64,000 nucleotides of DNA from Desertivirga xinjiangensis (GCF_024436435.1 NZ_JAFMZP010000001.1:930001-994000); one strand, 5' to 3'. Counted from the first letter of the stretch, positions 34,634-43,251 are shown. The notes: generated from the letters alone by a model not told the origin. Made by a program: numbers and translations.

Positions 34634-34723
34634 ACATGTATTCAATTCCGGTGACGAACTCGCCACTGGTACCTCAATTTAAGAAACTAAACAGTAAACA
34701 ATTAAATATTAAAAATTACGATT

Positions 34724-36040
34724 ATGAGAACTCAATTATCTAATAGTATTAAAGGAGCAATGTTCGCTCTGCTAGTAAGCCCTTTCATAGCCAATGCGCA
34801 GACAAAAGTGACCAATTTAAGGCCATATGACCAGACAGGAATTAACGTGTTTGAAACCCCAAAAGATACCAATGCCATTTTTGAAAACGTGAAAGTTAAC
34901 TTTGGTGCTGGCTTCACCCAATCTTTCCAGGGTTTGAAACACGAAAATGATGCGAATAACCTGTATAAAATCACCCCAGGTTTTAACACTGCAAACGCTA
35001 ACTTGTTCATGGACGTTCAGTTAGCCGATGGTATCCGCCTCAACCTTACCAGTTATCTGTCATCACGTCACCATAACGAAACCTGGGTAAAAGGAGGTTA
35101 CATCCAGTTTGACAAGCTTCCTTTTAAAGGTCAGATCTGGGAAGACATCATGAAAGTCACCACCATTAAAGTGGGACACATGGAGATTAACTATGGTGAT
35201 CAGCACTTCCGCAGATCTGATGGCGGGCAAACTATATACAATCCCTTCGTAGAAAACTACATTATGGATGCCTTTGCAACTGAGATCGGAGGTGAAGTGT
35301 ATGTCGCTAAAAATGGTCTTTTCGGAATGCTGGGTGTATCTAACGGCTTAATTAAAGGAAATATCGACAGTATACTTGTTGTAAGAGATGCCAATGGCGT
35401 AATTACAGACGACAGCCAGCACAAAAGCCCTTCTATATACGGAAAGGTAGGGTATGATACGAGGTTAAATGAGAATCTGCGTATAAGAGTGGCCGGTTCT
35501 TACTACCATAACAACAGCGCTGGTAAAAATGGTAACACCTTATATGGTGGCGACCGCACAGGATCAAACTACTTCATGGTTGTAGAGCCAGCCGGTAGTG
35601 CAGTAACCTATGCCTCAAATGCTTTCTCAGGACGTTTTAATCCCGGATTTACAAAACAAATTGATGCGCTGCAATTGAACGGATTTGTTAAAGCATACGG
35701 CCTTGAGTTCTTCGGAACATATGAATTTGCTAAAGGAAGATCTAATGCCGAGCTAGATAAAAGAGACGCTACTCAGATCGCTGTAGAAGGTGTATACCGT
35801 TTCGGTAAATCAGAAAATCTTTTTGTAGGTGCCCGTTACAATACCGTAAAAGCGGAACTTGCCGGATTGACAAAAGATGTTGAAGTAAACCGTTACTCCT
35901 TCGGAGCAGGTTGGTTCTTAACTAAAAATATCCTGCTAAAAGCAGAGTACACTAATCAGGAATATAAAAACTTTACAGATGCCATTCGTAAAGGCGCAAA
36001 ATTCGACGGTTATGTGATACAGGCCGTAGTTGGTTTTTAA
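34724..36040 (+). CDS. Outer-membrane beta-barrel (porin-like) protein
   Basis: A 438-residue exported protein with signal peptide (cleavage after about ANAQ, residue 26). Alternating hydrophobic and polar strands, many aromatic residues and a C-terminal FDGYVIQAVVGF ending in Phe are typical of outer-membrane barrels of the phosphate-selective porin or OprO-like type. No plug domain or TonB box is seen, so it is a porin or channel, not a TonB receptor. It is flanked by two YceI genes. Substrate is unknown. A strong terminator follows 15 bases after the stop. Confidence 0.75.
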   Translation: MRTQLSNSIKGAMFALLVSPFIANAQTKVTNLRPYDQTGINVFETPKDTNAIFENVKVNFGAGFTQSFQGLKHENDANNLYKITPGFNTANANLFMDVQLADGIRLNLTSYLSSRHHNETWVKGGYIQFDKLPFKGQIWEDIMKVTTIKVGHMEINYGDQHFRRSDGGQTIYNPFVENYIMDAFATEIGGEVYVAKNGLFGMLGVSNGLIKGNIDSILVVRDANGVITDDSQHKSPSIYGKVGYDTRLNENLRIRVAGSYYHNNSAGKNGNTLYGGDRTGSNYFMVVEPAGSAVTYASNAFSGRFNPGFTKQIDALQLNGFVKAYGLEFFGTYEFAKGRSNAELDKRDATQIAVEGVYRFGKSENLFVGARYNTVKAELAGLTKDVEVNRYSFGAGWFLTKNILLKAEYTNQEYKNFTDAIRKGAKFDGYVIQAVVGF

Positions 36041-36055
36041 AAAGCAAATGCATTT

Positions 36056-36089
36056 AAAAAAGCAGGTTGATAGATTCACCTGCTTTTTT
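36056..36089 (+). terminator. Rho-independent terminator after the barrel gene
   Basis: Perfect 12-bp stem AAAAAAGCAGGT with complement ACCTGCTTTTTT and a ten-base loop; usable as a terminator just before the next YceI gene at 36110. Confidence 0.85.
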
Positions 36090-36109
36090 AGTAAAGTAAA
36101 ATTTATTTT

Positions 36110-36715
36110 ATGCTTTCCCCAAAGTTTCTCATCATCCTTTTACTTCTTTTCATATCTTCCTTTATAAACAAAGAGGATAGCTCCCAGGTAACCCGCTGGG
36201 TCATTATGAAAGGCGGATCCCTGAGAGTTGACGGAAGTACAAATATTAATAAGTTCAACTGTGAGATTAACAGTTATGCGCGTACAGATACCTTAAGCAT
36301 CTCAAAGAACGCATCAAAGGCTCCGCTTGCCATCAATGGTTCTTTAATACTCGATGTGCAGCACTTCGATTGTCACAATCCAGTGATGACGAGTGACCTA
36401 AGAAAAACCTTAAAAGCTAAAACCTATCCAAAGCTGATCGTAAAATTTATTAATCTTAGCCGCTATCCCGAATTAAATGGTCAGCGCGAATATATAAAAG
36501 GTCTCGTCTCTATAGAACTTGCGGGAGTAACCAAACGCTTTGAGGTAGATTACAAATTTTTATATTCCGGGGCTAATATAATCCAGCTAGTTGGAACACG
36601 GCAAGTAAACTTTTCTGATTTCAATATAGTACCGCCAAGAAAGATAGGTGGGATGATTCAGACGAACAATGAATTGAGCGTAGTGTTCAACTTGCGCATG
36701 CGGGTGATAGATTAA
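36110..36715 (+). CDS. YceI family exported protein (second copy)
   Basis: A 201-residue protein with a signal helix (LIILLLLFISSFI, about 6-19) and a YceI-like domain: VDGSTNINKFNC, VMTSDLRKTLKAKTYPKLIVKF and GVTKRFEVDYKF. The similarity to the first copy is at the level of family motifs only. The gene is separated from the barrel gene by a terminator, so it is probably expressed from its own promoter or by read-through. Confidence 0.82.
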   Translation: MLSPKFLIILLLLFISSFINKEDSSQVTRWVIMKGGSLRVDGSTNINKFNCEINSYARTDTLSISKNASKAPLAINGSLILDVQHFDCHNPVMTSDLRKTLKAKTYPKLIVKFINLSRYPELNGQREYIKGLVSIELAGVTKRFEVDYKFLYSGANIIQLVGTRQVNFSDFNIVPPRKIGGMIQTNNELSVVFNLRMRVID

Positions 36716-36745
36716 AAAAAAACGGTCTCCGCCAGGAACACCGTT
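36712..36745 (-). terminator. Terminator for the minus-strand genes at 36777-37658
   Basis: On the minus strand an AACGGT/ACCGTT stem is followed by a run of nine T (plus-strand A-run 36714-36722). It sits directly after the stop of the minus-strand membrane protein gene. Confidence 0.65.
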
Positions 36746-36776
36746 ATACTTAAACCCATTAACTTAATCAATCCTT

Positions 36777-37184
36777 TTAAGGATTGATCTTAGCAAAAAT
36801 AATTCCTGCTACCACTGCTTGTATAAAGCCATAAAATAACCAGCTTAATACCATTGATATAGTGATATCCAGGGCGCTGAAGGTGATCCACATCACTGGA
36901 ACCAGCGCAACCATGGCATACACAAAGCCAAATTCGAGACCTCTCAGAATAAAAGGGCCATTAAACAAGCTTTTAAACCTTTCCCAGAACCAGGATAACG
37001 CAAGGCTTATAATAAAAGCGTGCAGATAGAACAACAGATCTCTGCTGCCATCCGAGTTGAAAAGTGGATTATTATAACTTACAAAAAGCTCAGGTACAAA
37101 TCTTATGGCCAGGAACAATCCCCCATAACTTATGCAAAACAAGCTTATACCGGCTACAAAGCCCGAATAAAAAACCTTCTTCAT
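36777..37184 (-). CDS. Small membrane protein, unknown function
   Basis: A 135-residue protein with four membrane helices and no recognised family. The first helix begins at residue 6 and the C-terminus (AGIIFAKINP) is also hydrophobic. It lies 24 bases downstream of the unknown helical-protein gene on the same strand and was probably co-transcribed with it. It resembles short integral proteins often seen near respiratory gene clusters of Bacteroidetes, but no function can be assigned. Confidence 0.65.
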   Translation of the reverse strand: MKKVFYSGFVAGISLFCISYGGLFLAIRFVPELFVSYNNPLFNSDGSRDLLFYLHAFIISLALSWFWERFKSLFNGPFILRGLEFGFVYAMVALVPVMWITFSALDITISMVLSWLFYGFIQAVVAGIIFAKINP

Positions 37185-37208
37185 TGAAATATGCTCTATG
37201 TTAATTGA

Positions 37209-37658
37209 TTAAGCGACAACCTTATCATGTGATTTATTTATATATGCCTTTTTTGTGGCTTCGAAAAAGCGTAATTTAACTTGTCTGAGTTTTTTAATGA
37301 AATCAAATAACTCACCTTCAAGTTTTGATTGCAAAATGTTAAAATTATTGAACTTACCTTTGTTCCGGCCGTTGTTATCCAGGCTGTGACTAATTGCGGT
37401 TTGATGAACAATAATGCAATCTTCCAGGCGCTCTTTTTGCTGCAGCATTTCCTTGAACTCGTTTCTTATGATCTCAATATTCAAAACAGACTGTTTGTCC
37501 AGGCTAGAGAATGCCTGATGACATCCCAGGCTCAAAAAATAATTAATCTCTTCAGCAAAAAAATGCAGATCTGATAACCAGTGCCGGGTCAGTACATACA
37601 ATTCTTCTGCGCTGCAATGATGAGCAAAACCGGAGGATGAATATATTTTTGTTTCCAT
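37209..37658 (-). CDS. Small helical protein of unknown function
   Basis: A 149-residue, mainly helical, cytoplasmic protein with no recognised family. Histidine- and glutamate-rich helices (FAHHCSAEELY, HWLSDLHFFAEEI) at the N-terminus and a coiled C-terminal half are visible. It may be a distant relative of the protein at 32443-32820. It is the first gene of a two-gene minus-strand unit with a membrane protein. A perfect FNR-type palindrome lies about 158 bases upstream, in the region shared with hscA. Confidence 0.6.
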   Translation of the reverse strand: METKIYSSSGFAHHCSAEELYVLTRHWLSDLHFFAEEINYFLSLGCHQAFSSLDKQSVLNIEIIRNEFKEMLQQKERLEDCIIVHQTAISHSLDNNGRNKGKFNNFNILQSKLEGELFDFIKKLRQVKLRFFEATKKAYINKSHDKVVA

Positions 37659-37810
37659 AACACGATATCACCTTTAATTAATTTAGCTTGCCTGGCCGGC
37701 TTTCCTGGCACACGTGTCTTTGCTGGCGCGCCTGCCTTTAACAACATAATTAAATTCTAAAAATACTCATCTTTAAAAGACTCCCAGGTGATAGCGGTTA
37801 TGATAATTAA

Positions 37811-37822
37811 TGATACTAATCA
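37811..37822. promoter_or_regulatory. FNR/FixK-like site TGATACTAATCA inside a larger inverted repeat
   Basis: Perfect TGAT-N4-ATCA palindrome in the divergent region between the helical-protein gene (start 37658) and hscA (start 37936). It lies inside a wider inverted repeat formed by GGTGATAG and CTATCACC (about 37788-37832). Confidence 0.55.
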
Positions 37823-37884
37823 TCTATCACCAAATGCTTTTAAAGCCTTGCAATTGTCACAACTGAGTTATATCCTGTATGTAA

Positions 37885-37915
37885 TTTCAGAATCGTTCTA
37901 ATCTAAGTACCTTTG
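37885..37915 (+). promoter_or_regulatory. Bacteroidetes-type promoter of hscA
   Basis: TTTC (37885-37888, one mismatch to TTTG), 19 bases, then TACCTTTG (37908-37915), a perfect TAnnTTTG -7 box. The hscA ATG follows at 37936, giving a leader of about 15 bases. Confidence 0.6.
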
Positions 37916-37935
37916 CCTGCTGGGAAAGTATAATT

Positions 37936-39789
37936 ATGGCTAAAGTTTCTATTAACATCGCAACCGGTTCTATCCAAAAAGAAGATATTATTGTAGGGAT
38001 TGATTTGGGTACCACCAACAGTCTCGTAGCATTTATAAATCCGGAAGGGAAACCGCAGGTTATAAATGATACAGGTAAAGGGGTGTTAGTACCTTCCATT
38101 GTACATTTTCATCCCGATGGAAGTGTGGTTGTGGGCAATGAAGCAAAACCATATCTGGTTTCAGACCCCTCCAATACCATATTTTCAGTAAAGCGTCTTT
38201 TAGGGCGTTCTTACCATGATATTGAAAACTACAAAGATTTCTTTTCATATAAAGTTATTGATGATAATACCGAAAGTCTTGTCAAGATTAAGGTAGGAGA
38301 GAGGTTTTTTACCCCGATCGAACTATCATCCCTTATCTTAAAAGAGTTAAAGGAACGTGCCGAACATGCCCTGAAGACACCTGTCAACCGCGCCGTGATA
38401 ACCGTTCCTGCATATTTTAACGACAGCCAGCGCCAGGCTACACGTGATGCAGGTAAGCTTGCAGGTTTGGATGTCCTCCGGATAGTGAACGAACCAACTG
38501 CTGCAAGTCTGGCCTATGGTATCGGCTTAAACCCAGAAGAAGAAAAAACCATTGCAGTATACGATCTTGGTGGTGGAACCTTTGATGTATCCATCATGCG
38601 TATCCAGAATGGCATTTTTGAAGTGCTGGCAACCAACGGGAACACTTTCCTGGGAGGCGACGATTTCGATAGAGCTATTATCGATCACTGGATAGAGCAG
38701 AATCAGCTTAACAGGGAAGAGGTATCTGCCAACAAAGAACTAGCCCAGGCATTAAGGCTTAAAGCGGAAGAAGCTAAAAAAGCATTAAGCAGCCAGAATA
38801 TATATAATGAGAAGGTGGGCGATATTCCTTGTGCACTTACCAGAAGCACCTTTGATTCGTTGATCCTGCCAAAGGTAGAAGAGACTATCGTGGCCTGCCA
38901 AAACGCGTTAAAGGACGCTGGGTTGAGCGCTGCCGACATACAGGAAGTGGTCATGGTTGGAGGATCCACCCGTACACCTCTCGTAAAACAAAAAGTAGCC
39001 GAATTTTTCGGAAAAGAAGTACACGATCAGATCAACCCCGACGAAGTAGTTGCTTTAGGTGCCGGTATTCAGGCCGATATCCTGGCGGGTAACCGTAAAG
39101 ACATCCTCCTGCTCGACGTAACTCCTTTATCACTGGGTATTGAGACTATGGGTGGTTTAATGGACGTGATCATTCCCCGGAATTCTAAAGTGCCAACCAA
39201 AGCTGGACGCCAGTATACTACCTCTGTTGACGGACAGGTGAATATGAAGATCTCCATTTATCAGGGAGAACGTGATCTCGTAAAAGAAAACCGCAAGCTT
39301 GCCGAGTTTGATCTGAAAGGAATCCCAGCCATGCCTGCTGGTTTGCCGAAGGTGAATATCAACTTCCTGCTGAATGCCGATGGCATCCTAACCGTACAGG
39401 CATTAGAACTACGCTCTGGTGTAAAACAGGAAGTAGAAGTAAAACCAGCTTACGGCTTAACAGATCAGGAAGTAGAGCAAATGCTATTCGACTCTATCAC
39501 GCATGCGAAGGATGACGTTGCACAAAGAATGATCATTGAAGCCCGTACCGAAGGCGAACAGATGGTCTACACCGCCGAACGTTTCCTGGAAAAGAATAAA
39601 GAATATGTTAGTACTCAGGAAATTTCCGATACCATAAAGCATATCGAAAGTCTGAAAGAGGTCTTAAACTCCGGAGACAAAGATCTTATCCATAAAAAGA
39701 TCGATGAGCTGAACGAGTTTACCCGGCCCTTTGCCGAAAGGTTAATGGACCAGGCAATTTCCCAGGCTATGAAAGGAAAAGCAATATAG
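37936..39789 (+). CDS. hscA: Hsp70-type chaperone HscA (Fe-S protein assembly)
   Basis: A 617-residue Hsp70, the length of HscA rather than DnaK. Seen: [76 protein letters not shown] and the substrate domain from about residue 385. The N-terminus and the [15 protein letters not shown] region are close to HscA, as in Fe-S cluster assembly with IscU and HscB. No isc gene lies beside it. In a window with Ric and DUF59, it may contribute to cluster maintenance. A good promoter precedes it; the neighbouring glycyl-tRNA synthetase has its own. Confidence 0.85.
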   Translation: MAKVSINIATGSIQKEDIIVGIDLGTTNSLVAFINPEGKPQVINDTGKGVLVPSIVHFHPDGSVVVGNEAKPYLVSDPSNTIFSVKRLLGRSYHDIENYKDFFSYKVIDDNTESLVKIKVGERFFTPIELSSLILKELKERAEHALKTPVNRAVITVPAYFNDSQRQATRDAGKLAGLDVLRIVNEPTAASLAYGIGLNPEEEKTIAVYDLGGGTFDVSIMRIQNGIFEVLATNGNTFLGGDDFDRAIIDHWIEQNQLNREEVSANKELAQALRLKAEEAKKALSSQNIYNEKVGDIPCALTRSTFDSLILPKVEETIVACQNALKDAGLSAADIQEVVMVGGSTRTPLVKQKVAEFFGKEVHDQINPDEVVALGAGIQADILAGNRKDILLLDVTPLSLGIETMGGLMDVIIPRNSKVPTKAGRQYTTSVDGQVNMKISIYQGERDLVKENRKLAEFDLKGIPAMPAGLPKVNINFLLNADGILTVQALELRSGVKQEVEVKPAYGLTDQEVEQMLFDSITHAKDDVAQRMIIEARTEGEQMVYTAERFLEKNKEYVSTQEISDTIKHIESLKEVLNSGDKDLIHKKIDELNEFTRPFAERLMDQAISQAMKGKAI

Positions 39790-39832
39790 TGTTCCAATAA
39801 ATCACATACTGATCACAATTCTTGAATAATAC

Positions 39833-39840
39833 TATATTTG
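39833..39840 (+). promoter_or_regulatory. -7 element of the glycyl-tRNA synthetase promoter
   Basis: TATATTTG, a perfect TAnnTTTG box, only eight bases before the ATG at 39848. If used, the transcript would have almost no leader. Confidence 0.5.
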
Positions 39841-39847
39841 CAGCATC

Positions 39848-41308
39848 ATGAGCAAAAATAACGACGAACTGTTTAAAAACGTTATCTCCCATGCTAAAGA
39901 GTATGGATTTGTATTCCAGTCCAGCGAAATCTATGATGGTTTAAGCGCTGTTTACGACTATGGGCAAAATGGAGCTGAACTTAAAAATAATATAAAAACA
40001 TATTGGTGGAAATCCATGGTGCAGATGCACGAGAACATTGTCGGAATTGATTCCGCAATATTCATGCATCCTACTACCTGGAAAGCATCCGGTCATGTCG
40101 ATGGTTTTAACGACCCGATGATCGACAATAAAGATTCAAAAAAGCGTTACCGTGCCGATCAGTTATTGGAGGACAAAATAGCCCGTTACGAAAAAGACGG
40201 TAAGTCTGCTAAAGCTGAACAGCTTCAGGAGGCTATGGATCAGGCTTTAAAAAGCGATGATCTTACCGGTTTGCGCGACTTAATTGTGGAGCATGAAATT
40301 GCCTGCCCGGTATCAGGTACCCGCAACTGGACAGACGTACGTCAGTTCAACCTGATGTTCTCTACCCAGATCGGAGCAATCGCAGAAGAGTCAGATAAAA
40401 TCTACCTTCGTCCCGAAACGGCTCAGGGTATATTCGTTAACTATCTGAATGTACAAAAGACCGGAAGAATGAAGATCCCGTTTGGAATAGCCCAGATTGG
40501 AAAAGCATTCCGGAATGAGGTAATAGCACGTCAGTTCATTATGAGGATGCGAGAGTTTGAGCAGATGGAGATGCAGTTCTTTGTTCGCCCAGGTTCAGAA
40601 ATGGAATGGTACGATTACTGGAAGCAAACCCGTCTAAAGTGGCACAAAGCTTTAGGCACATCTCCTGAAAAATACCGTTTTCACGATCATACCAAACTGG
40701 CGCATTACGCAAACGCTGCGGTCGATATAGAATTTGAATTTCCTTTCGGATTCAAAGAAGTGGAAGGTATCCACAGCCGTACTGATTTTGACCTGAGCCA
40801 ACATCAAAAATTCTCAGGGAAAAAGATCCAGTATTTCGATCCCGAGATCAACCAGAATTATACCCCTTATGTAATTGAGACATCGATCGGGTTAGACCGG
40901 ATGTTCCTATTAACAATGATCAATGCATTCGAAGAGCAGGATCTAAGCGAAGGCGATAAAAAAGACAGCCGTACCCTGTTAAGGTTGCATCCTTGCCTGG
41001 CTCCTGTAAAAGCTGCTATTTTTCCCCTTACTAAAAAAGACGGTCTGCCGGAAAAAGCACGTGAAATAATGAACAGCATCAAGCTTGATCATAATGTGAT
41101 TTATGAAGAGAAGGACGCTATAGGTAAACGCTATCGTCGTCAGGATGCTATTGGTACTCCGTTTTGTATCACAGTAGATCATCAGAGCCTGGAAGACAAC
41201 ACCGTTACCATCCGCGAGCGTGATTCTATGCAGCAGGAAAGAGTGGCTATCGATAAACTAAATCAAATAATTGCGGAAAAAGTAAGTTGGAAGAACTTGC
41301 TTAACTAG
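39848..41308 (+). CDS. glyS: Glycyl-tRNA synthetase, single-chain class II type
   Basis: A 486-residue synthetase of the alpha2 type. Class II motifs are seen: GFVFQSSEIYDGL at the N-terminus, RPETAQGIFVNY, IGKAFRNEVIARQFIMRMREFEQ (motif 2, with interruptions in writing only) and GLDRMFLL (motif 3). The C-terminal anticodon-binding domain (about 385-486) begins near LRLHPCLAPVKAAI. It charges tRNA-Gly in the cytoplasm. Its promoter box is unusually close to the start. Confidence 0.95.
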   Translation: MSKNNDELFKNVISHAKEYGFVFQSSEIYDGLSAVYDYGQNGAELKNNIKTYWWKSMVQMHENIVGIDSAIFMHPTTWKASGHVDGFNDPMIDNKDSKKRYRADQLLEDKIARYEKDGKSAKAEQLQEAMDQALKSDDLTGLRDLIVEHEIACPVSGTRNWTDVRQFNLMFSTQIGAIAEESDKIYLRPETAQGIFVNYLNVQKTGRMKIPFGIAQIGKAFRNEVIARQFIMRMREFEQMEMQFFVRPGSEMEWYDYWKQTRLKWHKALGTSPEKYRFHDHTKLAHYANAAVDIEFEFPFGFKEVEGIHSRTDFDLSQHQKFSGKKIQYFDPEINQNYTPYVIETSIGLDRMFLLTMINAFEEQDLSEGDKKDSRTLLRLHPCLAPVKAAIFPLTKKDGLPEKAREIMNSIKLDHNVIYEEKDAIGKRYRRQDAIGTPFCITVDHQSLEDNTVTIRERDSMQQERVAIDKLNQIIAEKVSWKNLLN

Positions 41309-41438
41309 TAGTTTACAAGCAAAGGTGTTTGCGAAAATTGCAATAAAAGGCTTTTTATTTAAGGTTGTGTTAATGTTTTGGTAATATACCCTGGTTGTAT
41401 TGTAAATAATTTAAAAAATAGATTTTTCCATTAGAATA

Positions 41439-41470
41439 TTTGCAAAATAACCACGATGATTTTACCTTTG
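41439..41470 (+). promoter_or_regulatory. Promoter of the tRNA-like gene
   Basis: TTTG (41439-41442), 20 bases, then TACCTTTG (41463-41470): a good match to the Bacteroidetes consensus. Expected start of transcription is about 41475, some 25 bases before the tRNA-like sequence. Confidence 0.65.
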
Positions 41471-41500
41471 TATCAACAGTTCTTTTAAAGATCGCAATAC

Positions 41501-41610
41501 TGTAGGGTGGTGAAACTGGCAGACACACCTCCTTGTCTCGGTGGCGGAGATCATGGGAAATCCAGCAATGGCCTAACCACTCCTTGAAGGTTCGACTCCT
41601 TCCCCTACAG
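41501..41610 (+). tRNA. tRNA-like gene, leucine-type body, anticodon uncertain (GUC by alignment), 110 bases
   Basis: A 7-bp acceptor stem (TGTAGGG with CCCTACA), U8, a class II D-arm (GTG, loop with GG, CAC) like tRNA-Leu, and a perfect T-arm (GAAGG, TTCGACT, CCTTC) are clear. By standard geometry the anticodon arm is CCTCC-TTGTCTC-GGTGG with one T-T mismatch, which gives anticodon GUC and a pyrimidine at position 37, both unlike Leu. The variable region is 41 bases (41545-41585), closed by GGAG/CTCC with two small TGG/CCA hairpins inside. Normal class II tRNAs are 85-95 bases. No CCA is encoded, as is usual here. Flanking promoter and terminator argue for expression. Confidence 0.7.
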
Positions 41611-41649
41611 CCCTTTCATATAATTTTAGGTTTATAATTGGTTAGTTTG

Positions 41650-41682
41650 AGCAAGGTGCCCATCATCTTGCTTTGTTTTTTT
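41650..41682 (+). terminator. Terminator after the tRNA-like gene
   Basis: AGCAAG/CTTGCT stem (41650-41655 and 41667-41672) followed by a run of seven T. Confidence 0.7.
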
Positions 41683-41717
41683 ATAATGGTCCCAAAGTTT
41701 TAGCACAGCAAAAATAA

Positions 41718-42044
41718 ATGAACTGGATTATTTTAGTTATCGCAGGCCTATTTGAAGTAGCCTTTGCGTATTGTTTAGGAAAAGCAAAAGAAACCACTGG
41801 AAACGAAATGTATTTGTGGTATGCTGGCTTTCTTATTTCTCTTTGTATCAGTATGGGGCTTTTAATTAAGGCTACTCAAGTCTTACCGATTGGAACAGCC
41901 TATGCGGTATGGACAGGCATTGGAGCAGTCGGAACCGTCTTAGTAGGTATCCTGGTGTTTAAGGAACCTGCGACCTTTCTTCGCCTGCTTTTCCTTACCA
42001 CTTTAATAGGTTCAATCATCGGACTGAAAGCCGTATCCCATTAA
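41718..42044 (+). CDS. sugE: Small multidrug resistance family exporter, SugE/Gdx-like
   Basis: A 108-residue protein with four membrane helices. The conserved Glu in helix 1 (GLFEVAFAYCLGKAKET) and LPIGTAYAVWTGIGAVGTVLVG in helix 3 identify the SMR family. The pattern is closer to SugE/Gdx, which exports guanidinium, than to EmrE-type multidrug pumps. It lies after the tRNA terminator and just before an acetyltransferase gene (34-base gap). No guanidine riboswitch was recognised upstream. Confidence 0.88.
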   Translation: MNWIILVIAGLFEVAFAYCLGKAKETTGNEMYLWYAGFLISLCISMGLLIKATQVLPIGTAYAVWTGIGAVGTVLVGILVFKEPATFLRLLFLTTLIGSIIGLKAVSH

Positions 42045-42078
42045 CCTGAAATTATCTTAATAAGCCCTGAGGGGTCAA

Positions 42079-42609
42079 ATGTATATTATGGAAACCATCC
42101 GTATAAGAAAAGTAATTGCTGACGATATTGATACACTGCAAAGCATTGGCCGGCAAACCTTCTCTGAGACATTTTCAGCCGGAAATGCAGAAGCAAATAT
42201 GAAAGAATATTTGGAAGAAAGCTTTTCCTTAGAAAGATTGATTGCTGAACTTAGTAATCAAAATTCCGAATTCTATTTTGCAGAGCTTAATAATAATGTG
42301 ATCGGTTACTTAAAATTGAACTCCGGACAGGCTCAAACCGAATTAAAAGAACACAACGCGCTTGAGATTGAACGGATTTACGTATTAAATGAATTCCACG
42401 GCAAAAATGTAGGTCAGTTGCTGTTTGAAAAGGCACTGCAAGCTGCAAGGCTGATTAGTGCAGACTATGTCTGGCTAGGCGTTTGGGAAAAGAATGTAAG
42501 GGCTGTAAGTTTCTATAAAAAAAATGGTTTCATAGAATTCGATAAGCACATTTTTAAGTTAGGTGAAGATGAGCAGACCGATATTATGATGAAATTACCA
42601 CTGCAATAG
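42079..42609 (+). CDS. GNAT family N-acetyltransferase
   Basis: A 176-residue protein with the GNAT fold: IRIRKVIADDIDTLQ at the start, LEIERIYVLNEFHGKNVGQLLFEKAL (motif A, acetyl-CoA loop of the Q/RxxGxG/A type at about residues 112-117) and VWLGVWEKNVRAVSFYKKNGFIEF (motif B). It transfers an acetyl group from acetyl-CoA to an unknown amine. ATG 42079 or ATG 42088 (METIRIRK) are both possible. It follows the SMR gene in the same direction. Confidence 0.88.
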   Translation: MYIMETIRIRKVIADDIDTLQSIGRQTFSETFSAGNAEANMKEYLEESFSLERLIAELSNQNSEFYFAELNNNVIGYLKLNSGQAQTELKEHNALEIERIYVLNEFHGKNVGQLLFEKALQAARLISADYVWLGVWEKNVRAVSFYKKNGFIEFDKHIFKLGEDEQTDIMMKLPLQ

Positions 42610-43239
42610 CGCGAATACCCTCCTCATGAGTTAGTGGGAATTTTGTTAAAAGATATCGCAATCGCGGGCAAACGTATAAATCAACAGCCTAACTTGGAAT
42701 TTCTCAATTCAAGCCTGAAAACCAAATATCTGCAGAGAAGCTGATGAAGTTATTTAATAGCGGATCAGTGACAGTAAAAGTTCAAGGCGTTAAGAATGTT
42801 TCTTACGAATAAGGCTGTTGACCGAAATGTTTCAAGTGTTCCGGTCTTTCTTTGAGAGGCATAAATAAATTTTGATTTAAAGATGAAGTTTCTTTACATT
42901 TATTCATTGTTACAACAATCTCGTCCCTAAGCCAATCGTCCCAAATTCAAAGCAGGGAAGAGCCCTTCCCAGTAAAAATTCAACATAGAGCTATCTTCGT
43001 TAATGCTTCTTCCCAAGTCCTTAACAGGTTTTATATATTGCTGCCTACAATCTTCGTAAGTACCGCAGTGAGTCCGCCTTTACTTGCAATAGGCGGACTT
43101 TTAGAGCTATTTAGCTAGCATATACGCAGCAATATATTGAAGATGGGGATAACCCGTCCTTAAGTTGGTCAGGAGCCTGGCCGTTTACTAAACCTTGAAA
43201 TATACTGTAATTGTTGTGGTAGGATTTTTTTACAATAAG
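42610..43239. other. Gene-poor stretch with possible coding remnant
   Basis: No complete gene is seen. Just after the acetyltransferase a short open frame (about 42611-42742, reading EYPPHELVGILLKDIAIAG and on) ends at a stop. A second frame next to it (about 42742-42810) reads KLMKLFNSGSVTVKVQGV and ends at TAA. Together they look like a decayed or frameshifted gene end, not recognised. A strong hairpin at 43071-43101 closes the stretch. Confidence 0.35.
43071..43101. terminator. Strong hairpin with short T-run
   Basis: Perfect 9-bp stem AGTCCGCCT/AGGCGGACT with an 11-base loop, followed by TTT. It has the form of a terminator though no intact gene stands directly upstream. Confidence 0.6.
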
Positions 43240-43251
43240 TGACCTAAGTCA
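43240..43251. promoter_or_regulatory. FNR/FixK-like site TGACCTAAGTCA
   Basis: Perfect 12-base palindrome TGAC-CTAA-GTCA, a variant of the half site seen elsewhere, centred about 81 bases before the ATG at 43327. Confidence 0.5.

Noticed and set aside
41501-41610. tRNA-like gene as a selenocysteine tRNA
   Set aside because: Acceptor and T-arm lengths are normal, no UCA anticodon is present and no selenocysteine genes are near.
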